NCBI GenBank assembly: GCA_021800165.1
Contig: JAJYZF010000008.1
Coordinates: forward strand, 1-64,000
DNA: 64,000 nucleotides
Direction of reading: 5' to 3'
Origin: Planctomycetota bacterium
Lineage (GTDB): Bacteria; Planctomycetota; Phycisphaerae; WQYP01
The notes below the pieces were generated by a model, which was not told the origin of the DNA, ran no database searches, and saw nothing but the letters and a program-made list of their open reading frames with translations. The position numbers and the translations under genes are program-made. Shown piece after piece: positions 59,529 through 64,000 of the stretch. Every line of letters begins with the position of its first letter. Within the stretch, counting starts at the first letter, position 1.

Positions 59529-59750
59529 AACGGGCCACCGACCGCGTCGAGGGAATGATGAACTTGGTCGGCGTTTATAAAAGCGGACCAAAAACATCTA
59601 CGGGAAATAGAGAAAAGCCGCATGCTGCCGAAATTAATGGCCGCACCTGGTAAAATTAAGGAACCAGTGCCGCGCAGTCATGCCAATGTGCGTATCGCAT
59701 GGGATGGATTTTGCCAACCGCTGCCGATGGGTGATTAGGTCGCCCCCGGA

Positions 59751-60986
59751 TTAGATCGTCGTGATGGTCTGGCCGAGGGTAGTTGTCATTTTCTTGGTAC
59801 AGTCCGCCTGGTCGGCGAAGGCGGGCCAACCGGCGATGGCGGCGTTAACCTGTTCGATAATGGGACTGGTCTGGCGAGGCTTGAGGTCGAATCGGGCAGC
59901 GAGTTTCAGGCAGTGCTCGCGCGTTGGCTGACGGCCCTCCCCAAGGATCGTGGCCGTATGTTCACCGCCAGGGCCAGGGCAGTAAGTCAGGTCGTAGGCG
60001 GGGGCCAGCGACCATTCGCCGGTCTGGTCATCGAGAACAAAGGCGAAGTTCTTGGCATGATCGTCGCGGTTGTGGGCGGCAACATTGAACACCATCAGCC
60101 GAAACAGCCGCAGCACGTCGGCGTGGCTGCGCGTCAGGGTCTGTGTGATCTTGAATAGGTCGGCATAATCGGTTGCGGGGATGCGGAAGTTGGTGTGAAT
60201 CATGTTGGCAAAGCTGTGCATGTGGACGCGACGATTCGCACTCGCCCGGTCGAAACGCCGCACCGCGAAATATCGCTGGACTTTACGGCCATGCTTGAGC
60301 GCAAATAGCCGTGTAGGCGGCATGTCGATCCCGGCGGCGCGGGCCATCAGGCTGTATGCATATTCAATTGGCCCGGCATCTCGGGCCTCGGTTCGCGCGG
60401 CGAATTTGACTATCCATGCTTCGTAACCCGCCGGTAGATCAGCCGCACCTGAGATAATATTTTTGCCTTGAATACCGACCAGGACCTTGGGGCGAGCGCC
60501 GGCGGGCGAGCCACCGGCTCGCATCAACTCAGGCAACACCGCGGCAGCGTCACCTTCAAGCACATCCTCGGCGTTGCGGCCCAGTTCGTAAAGATCAAGA
60601 AATTTCTCATCGCGATCAGATCGCTTTTCCGAAGGTGGGTGATAGGTCAATGCGCCCATCGTGCGGGCACCGAGGTATGCCAAGCGGTCAAGGGGGGATA
60701 GCGTTGTGGGGTCGACGCCGCGGCGGCGGAAGTGACGATCCATCAACAGCAAACCCCAGCCATCGGGCAGGGAGTCATCGAAGACGCCGGGCAGCGGGCC
60801 GAATGTGCGGTCGGTGTGTTCGATGAGTCCGGGCCGGGCGGGCAACTTAAAGGGAGACAGTTCGAGGCCGGTCTGGAGGAACGCGGCATCGTACTCAAAG
60901 TAGATTCGCCGCTCCTGCTCGGCGAGCGTGCCGACAAGCAATGCGTCGCCAGGCCGACGCTGTAGTTTGACGTTTAATTGCCTCAT
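59751..60986 (-). CDS. hipA: HipA-family serine/threonine kinase toxin
   Basis: A 411-residue HipA-type toxin kinase. In the family, phosphorylation of glutamyl-tRNA synthetase or another target slows translation and causes persistence. N-terminal FGPLPGVFDDSLPDGWGLLL is the HipA N-domain signature. The glycine-rich region RAGGSPAGARPKVLVGI is followed by YEAWIVKFAA with the ATP-binding lysine. Catalytic loop NRDDHAKNFAFVLDD (about 303-317) and metal motif LAPAYDLTY are intact, so it should be active. It overlaps hipB by four bases (ATGA), antitoxin first, the usual order. Confidence 0.92.
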   Translation of the reverse strand: MRQLNVKLQRRPGDALLVGTLAEQERRIYFEYDAAFLQTGLELSPFKLPARPGLIEHTDRTFGPLPGVFDDSLPDGWGLLLMDRHFRRRGVDPTTLSPLDRLAYLGARTMGALTYHPPSEKRSDRDEKFLDLYELGRNAEDVLEGDAAAVLPELMRAGGSPAGARPKVLVGIQGKNIISGAADLPAGYEAWIVKFAARTEARDAGPIEYAYSLMARAAGIDMPPTRLFALKHGRKVQRYFAVRRFDRASANRRVHMHSFANMIHTNFRIPATDYADLFKITQTLTRSHADVLRLFRLMVFNVAAHNRDDHAKNFAFVLDDQTGEWSLAPAYDLTYCPGPGGEHTATILGEGRQPTREHCLKLAARFDLKPRQTSPIIEQVNAAIAGWPAFADQADCTKKMTTTLGQTITTI

Positions 60987-61324
60987 CGTATGCCTCGCTT
61001 GCGCCTCGGGGAACTGGTGACGCGGGATTCAAGTTCGGCCATGGACGATACGGACGGCGGCTGGAGTAAATCGGTGAATTCGGTGAGCCGGCCCAACGCG
61101 TGGCAAAGTCGCAGCAGGTTCTCGATCGAGGTGCGGCCCGTTCGCTCGTATCGTCGAACGGTGGGCAGTGACACTCCAGACCGTCTGGCCAGCGTCTCCT
61201 GCTTCCATCCCCGCAACAGGCGTTCGGCACGGACGCGCTGGGCCAGTTGGCCGGCGACCTCGCCGGGAGTGTACAATTCGATTGGGATTTTGGCCATGTC
61301 GTCTAACCTTAACTTAAAGATCAT
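60983..61324 (-). CDS. hipB: HipB-like XRE antitoxin/repressor
   Basis: A 113-residue helix-turn-helix protein. HTH-XRE domain at residues about 24-80: LAQRVRAERLLRGWKQETLA … RRSGVSLPTVRRYERTGRTS … ENLLRLCHALGR. Its C-terminal tail (SSMAELESRVTSSPRRKRGI) probably contacts HipA. It neutralises HipA and represses the operon. The start may be ATG 61324 or 61297 (MAKIPIELYTPG); neither has a strong ribosome site. The upstream TTAAAATATGATC region likely holds promoter and operator. Confidence 0.88.
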   Translation of the reverse strand: MIFKLRLDDMAKIPIELYTPGEVAGQLAQRVRAERLLRGWKQETLARRSGVSLPTVRRYERTGRTSIENLLRLCHALGRLTEFTDLLQPPSVSSMAELESRVTSSPRRKRGIR

Positions 61325-61500
61325 ATTTTAACGTCTGGGCGTAGAAAACACCAGCAACATATCAAATATGATCTCTGGATTGACTATTCAGCCGTGCGGC
61401 TGGGGGCTGGAGCGAGCGGGCAGGATTGTCAAGATCGACAAGATCGGCAAGTTTTTTTACGAGGAGTCGGGAGGTCCCGATTGGCGACTCCTGTCGCATC

Positions 61501-61617
61501 GGGATTTCGGCATCCATGCCTTCCCGATGCTTGGCTCCTGCCACACCGGGATTTCGGCATCCATGCCTTCCCGATGCTTGGCTCCTGCCACACCGGGATT
61601 TCGGCATCCATGCCTCA
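61501..61617 (+). repeat. 47-bp tandem repeat, three copies
   Basis: GGGATTTCGGCATCCATGCC starts at 61501, 61548 and 61595, a period of 47 bp. The spacer TTCCCGATGCTTGGCTCCTG is identical in the first two units. The core 20-mer is the module also found at about 669, 3956 and (partly) 430, so a dispersed module has gone into tandem here. It lies 240 bp upstream of the flavoprotein gene. Confidence 0.9.
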
Positions 61618-61704
61618 ACAGGAGAGCTCAAGGAAGACGGAGTGCGCGGCCAGCAGGCTGGCCGGCGTAGAAATTTTTCGCGGGTTCTGCGCGCCCAGGA
61701 AAAC

Positions 61705-61790
61705 AATCCCTGGGCTGGCGCGGGCGTGCCGGTGGGATGCGCCGCGGTTACGGCGGGCGGGGACGCCTGCACCACAAAGCAGGCCCAGCC
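61705..61790 (+). repeat. dispersed repeat, second copy of 40286-40369
   Basis: AACAATCCCTGGGCTGGCGC and following bases to ACCACAAAGCAGG match the reverse complement of 40286-40369 with substitutions. Both copies read through as NNPWAGAGV…-type open frames, but neither has a start site, so this is taken as a repeat rather than a gene. It directly precedes the flavoprotein start region. Confidence 0.6.
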
Positions 61791-61860
61791 GGCTGCGGAC
61801 CACGCGGCCGCACGCTTGGGCGTGTATAGTGCCCATGGGTTATCGGCTATGATTGAGGCC

Positions 61861-63222
61861 ATGAATTCAGATTCGTCGCAAGTTGCTTCCGCGCCGCCGC
61901 AGGTTTCGGCCAAGCCGCTGGACCTGCTGATTTTGGGGGCAGGTGCGGCCGGGATGATGGCGGCCATTGCCTGCGGTGAAGCAGCTTTGGAAACCGGCCA
62001 ACCGATGCCGCGGGTTGCCATCCTTGAAAAAAATGTCCGCCCGGGCATTAAGGTGCTGGTTTGCGGCGGTGGGCGGTGCAATTTGACCAATGCCGGGGCT
62101 ATTGATGATCTTATAGCTCAGTTTGGCCGAAATGGCCGGTTTTTATCGCCGGCGCTGCGGCATTTTGACAACACGGCATTACGGGCCTGGTTTGCCAAGC
62201 AGGGGGAACCGACACACGAAGAACACGACGGAAAAATTTATCCGGATTCCAATCAGGCGCGTACCGTGGTGGAGGCCATGATCCGCCGGATGGAGCAACT
62301 CGGCGTGGTTTGCCGCGCCGGGCCGGGCAGTGCGGCCAACGATGTCGCATGGAATGGGGCGTCCGGGCTGTTTTCGGTTGACACCGCGGATGGCCAGGTT
62401 GTGCCCAGCCGATATTTGCTCATTTGCGTGGGCGGGCAAAGTTACACCCGCATGGGCACCACCGGCGATGGCTACCGCTTTGCCCAGGCGCTGGGCCACC
62501 AGATCATCAAACCGCGCCCGGCCATCGTTCCGCTGTTATGCAGCGAATCTTGGGTATCCAAGCTGCAAGGGGTGGCGGTACGTGATGTGGAAGTGCGGAT
62601 CGAAATTTCCGGTCCGCTGCCCCGTTTGGCCACGGGTAAACCCACACCGAGCATTCAGGATCTGCTGTTCACTCATTTTGGCCTTTCCGGCCCGGCGGTG
62701 TTGAACCTTTCGGAAATTGTGGCCGAGCTGTTGGAAAAATTTTCCCCGGTGCCGTTGCGGGTGGATTTTGTCCGGCAACACAGCCGCCAGGAACTCGCCG
62801 CGATGTTGCGGGCGTGGCATGGTGAATCCGGACGTAAGTTGGTGAAAACGATGGTGGGCCAACTGGTGCCACAGAAACTCGCGGAAATGCTCTCGCACCT
62901 TGCCGACATACCACCCGAACATCCGTGCGCGGCTTTGACCGGCCGACAAATGCACGCGCTGATCGAACATCTGAAGGCATGTCGGTTTCAGGTGCATCAA
63001 ACGCGCGGATTTAAAGAAGCCATGGTGACTGCGGGTGGCGTGCGACTTGCGGAGGTAAACCCGCAGACCATGCAATCGCGTCTGAACGCACATTTATTTT
63101 TAGCGGGGGAAATACTGGATCTCACCGGCCCCAGCGGCGGCTACAACCTGCAACTGGCGTTTTCCACCGGTCGTCTGGCAGGCTCGGCGATCGCCCAGCG
63201 CCTGGCGGAGGAGCATCAATAG
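61861..63222 (+). CDS. BaiN/HI0933-like FAD-dependent oxidoreductase
   Basis: A 453-residue flavoprotein of the HI0933/YhiN/BaiN family. It binds FAD through LDLLILGAGAAGMMAAIACG. KVLVCGGGRCNLTNAG is the family signature. CVGGQSYTRMGTTGDGYRFA and FTHFGLSGPAVLNLSE are further conserved blocks, and AGEILDLTGPSGGYNLQLAF closes the FAD site. Substrate unknown; some relatives reduce bile-acid intermediates. The start is ATG 61861 or 61849; the frame back to 61426 is only repeat DNA. It converges with nadB. Confidence 0.88.
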   Translation: MNSDSSQVASAPPQVSAKPLDLLILGAGAAGMMAAIACGEAALETGQPMPRVAILEKNVRPGIKVLVCGGGRCNLTNAGAIDDLIAQFGRNGRFLSPALRHFDNTALRAWFAKQGEPTHEEHDGKIYPDSNQARTVVEAMIRRMEQLGVVCRAGPGSAANDVAWNGASGLFSVDTADGQVVPSRYLLICVGGQSYTRMGTTGDGYRFAQALGHQIIKPRPAIVPLLCSESWVSKLQGVAVRDVEVRIEISGPLPRLATGKPTPSIQDLLFTHFGLSGPAVLNLSEIVAELLEKFSPVPLRVDFVRQHSRQELAAMLRAWHGESGRKLVKTMVGQLVPQKLAEMLSHLADIPPEHPCAALTGRQMHALIEHLKACRFQVHQTRGFKEAMVTAGGVRLAEVNPQTMQSRLNAHLFLAGEILDLTGPSGGYNLQLAFSTGRLAGSAIAQRLAEEHQ

Positions 63223-63311
63223 AGGCGGCCCGAAGGCGTACTGGTCGAGGGTAAAACCGGGAGCGGAGGTGTGGCATCAGCGCCGTCCGGGTCCGGACTA
63301 TGGCGACGGCC

Positions 63312-64000
63312 TTAGAGCGGATCAACGACGGGCATCTTCACCGGCAGATCGGAATTGGGCTGCCAATCCAGGTGGCAGCGCCAGTTGAGATCATCGGTCT
63401 GGGGAAAATCGGTACGGTAATGCACGCCGCGGGTTTCGCAGCGGGCATTGGCACCCAAGGCAATCAGCCGCGCGACCTGAAGCATGTTCTGCAGCTCCCA
63501 TCCGGCGGGGGCGTCAAAAACCTTATCCAGCACGTAACGGGACCAGAAGGCGATGATTTCAGCCGATTCTTCCAAGCGCGGCCCGGACCGCTCAATGCCG
63601 ACATTGCGCCACATCAGTGCCCGCAAACTGGAAAGGATATCCTGGGTATCAAGCTCGGTGCGCTGGCTGGGGGGAATTTCCGCGTTGATGCGGGGGATTT
63701 CCAGTTGCCGCATTTCCCCCGCCAACCGCCGGGCGGCATCATCGCCGGCGCGTTTACCGAAGACCAGAGCTTCGATGAGCGAATTGCTGGCCAGCCGATT
63801 GGCCCCGTGCAAACCGGTATACGAGGCCTCGCCGATGGCGTAGAGGCCGGGGATGCTGGTGCGGCCAAAGAGGTCGGTGGCCACGCCTCCCACCATGTAA
63901 TGGGCGCTGGGATGAACCGGAATGGGCTGGGTGCCGGGATCGATGCCAAAACTGCGGCAGGTCTCAAAAATCCAAGGGAAACGGGTTTGAAAAGCCTGTG
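63312..64000 (-). CDS. nadB: L-aspartate oxidase, C-terminal part (cut by window edge)
   Basis: The open frame continues through the right edge, so only about 229 C-terminal residues are present. IDPGTQPIPVHPSAHYMVGG and GLYAIGEASYTGLHGANRLA are diagnostic for NadB, which oxidises aspartate to iminoaspartate for NAD synthesis. SNSLIEALVFGKRAG and the helical C-terminal domain (LRALMWRNVGIERSGPRLEE) complete the pattern. The tail HYRTDFPQTDDLNWRCHLDW is the normal end. Nothing suggests damage. Confidence 0.92.
   Translation of the reverse strand, partial: QAFQTRFPWIFETCRSFGIDPGTQPIPVHPSAHYMVGGVATDLFGRTSIPGLYAIGEASYTGLHGANRLASNSLIEALVFGKRAGDDAARRLAGEMRQLEIPRINAEIPPSQRTELDTQDILSSLRALMWRNVGIERSGPRLEESAEIIAFWSRYVLDKVFDAPAGWELQNMLQVARLIALGANARCETRGVHYRTDFPQTDDLNWRCHLDWQPNSDLPVKMPVVDPL

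Noticed and set aside
61426-61860. Long N-terminal extension of the flavoprotein
   Set aside because: It translates tandem and dispersed repeats; the FAD-binding start fits ATG 61849/61861.

Overview
The window reads as a chromosomal segment of a GC-rich planctomycete-like bacterium, probably in or near the Phycisphaerae. This is an inference from gene content: a complete C30 (staphyloxanthin-type) carotenoid cluster, a pseudopilin-like secreted protein with the C-terminal H-x9-D signature common in planctomycetes, very large AsmA-like and duplicated secreted proteins, and long modular intergenic repeats. Two tRNA genes, cysS, lexA, hpt, an ilvE-type gene and the end of nadB mark it as core chromosome, with accessory insertions in between.

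Layout. 0-4.3 kb: a small inverted-repeat (MITE-like) element, then a leftward four-gene operon (128-aa protein, two tandem YbjQ-like proteins, PspA) bracketed by two copies of a modular non-coding repeat. 4.4-16.6 kb: a rightward defence-like island. It holds a 1753-aa Eco57I/type IIG-like N6-adenine methylase, a 149-aa unknown, a broken duplicate of the helicase 5' end, a papain-like cysteine-peptidase-fold protein coupled to a 64-aa protein, and a 1348-aa PLD-nuclease/SNF2-helicase. The helicase carries a complete REP-associated Y1 transposase (RAYT) in frame between its PLD and helicase domains, flanked by perfect 8-bp-arm REP hairpins. The same hairpin has expanded in frame five times inside the methylase. 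This is the most unusual part of the window.

16.8-23.5 kb: leftward housekeeping genes (cysS, a PpiC-type chaperone, lexA behind a palindromic operator, a sugar isomerase-like TIM barrel, an acyl-ACP desaturase). 24-32.8 kb: a 1195-aa secreted protein with an internal duplication, then a tight sugar-catabolic operon (DeoR regulator, D-lyxose-type isomerase, class I aldolase-like protein, PfkB kinase, aldehyde dehydrogenase) that could turn an aldose into a ketose phosphate, cleave it and oxidise the aldehyde product. 32.8-43 kb: an AsmA-like giant, tRNA-Thr, a SOUL-like lipoprotein, a damaged IS630-family element, and an orphan Rhs tip coupled to a three-repeat secreted protein.

43.4-49.4 kb: C30 carotenoid genes in two divergent arms, crtP-crtQ-crtO leftward and aldH-crtN rightward. 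49.6-59 kb: hpt, pseudopilin-like protein, ilvE-type aminotransferase, six-bladed propeller, a GluR0-like ligand-gated channel, a GT87-type membrane glycosyltransferase, a candidate structured RNA with terminator, two envelope proteins of unknown role, and tRNA-Leu. 59.3-64 kb: an AF2212-type antitoxin remnant, a hipBA pair, 47-bp tandem repeats, a BaiN/HI0933-like flavoprotein, and nadB cut by the window edge. All assignments come from reading the sequence; no database search was run.
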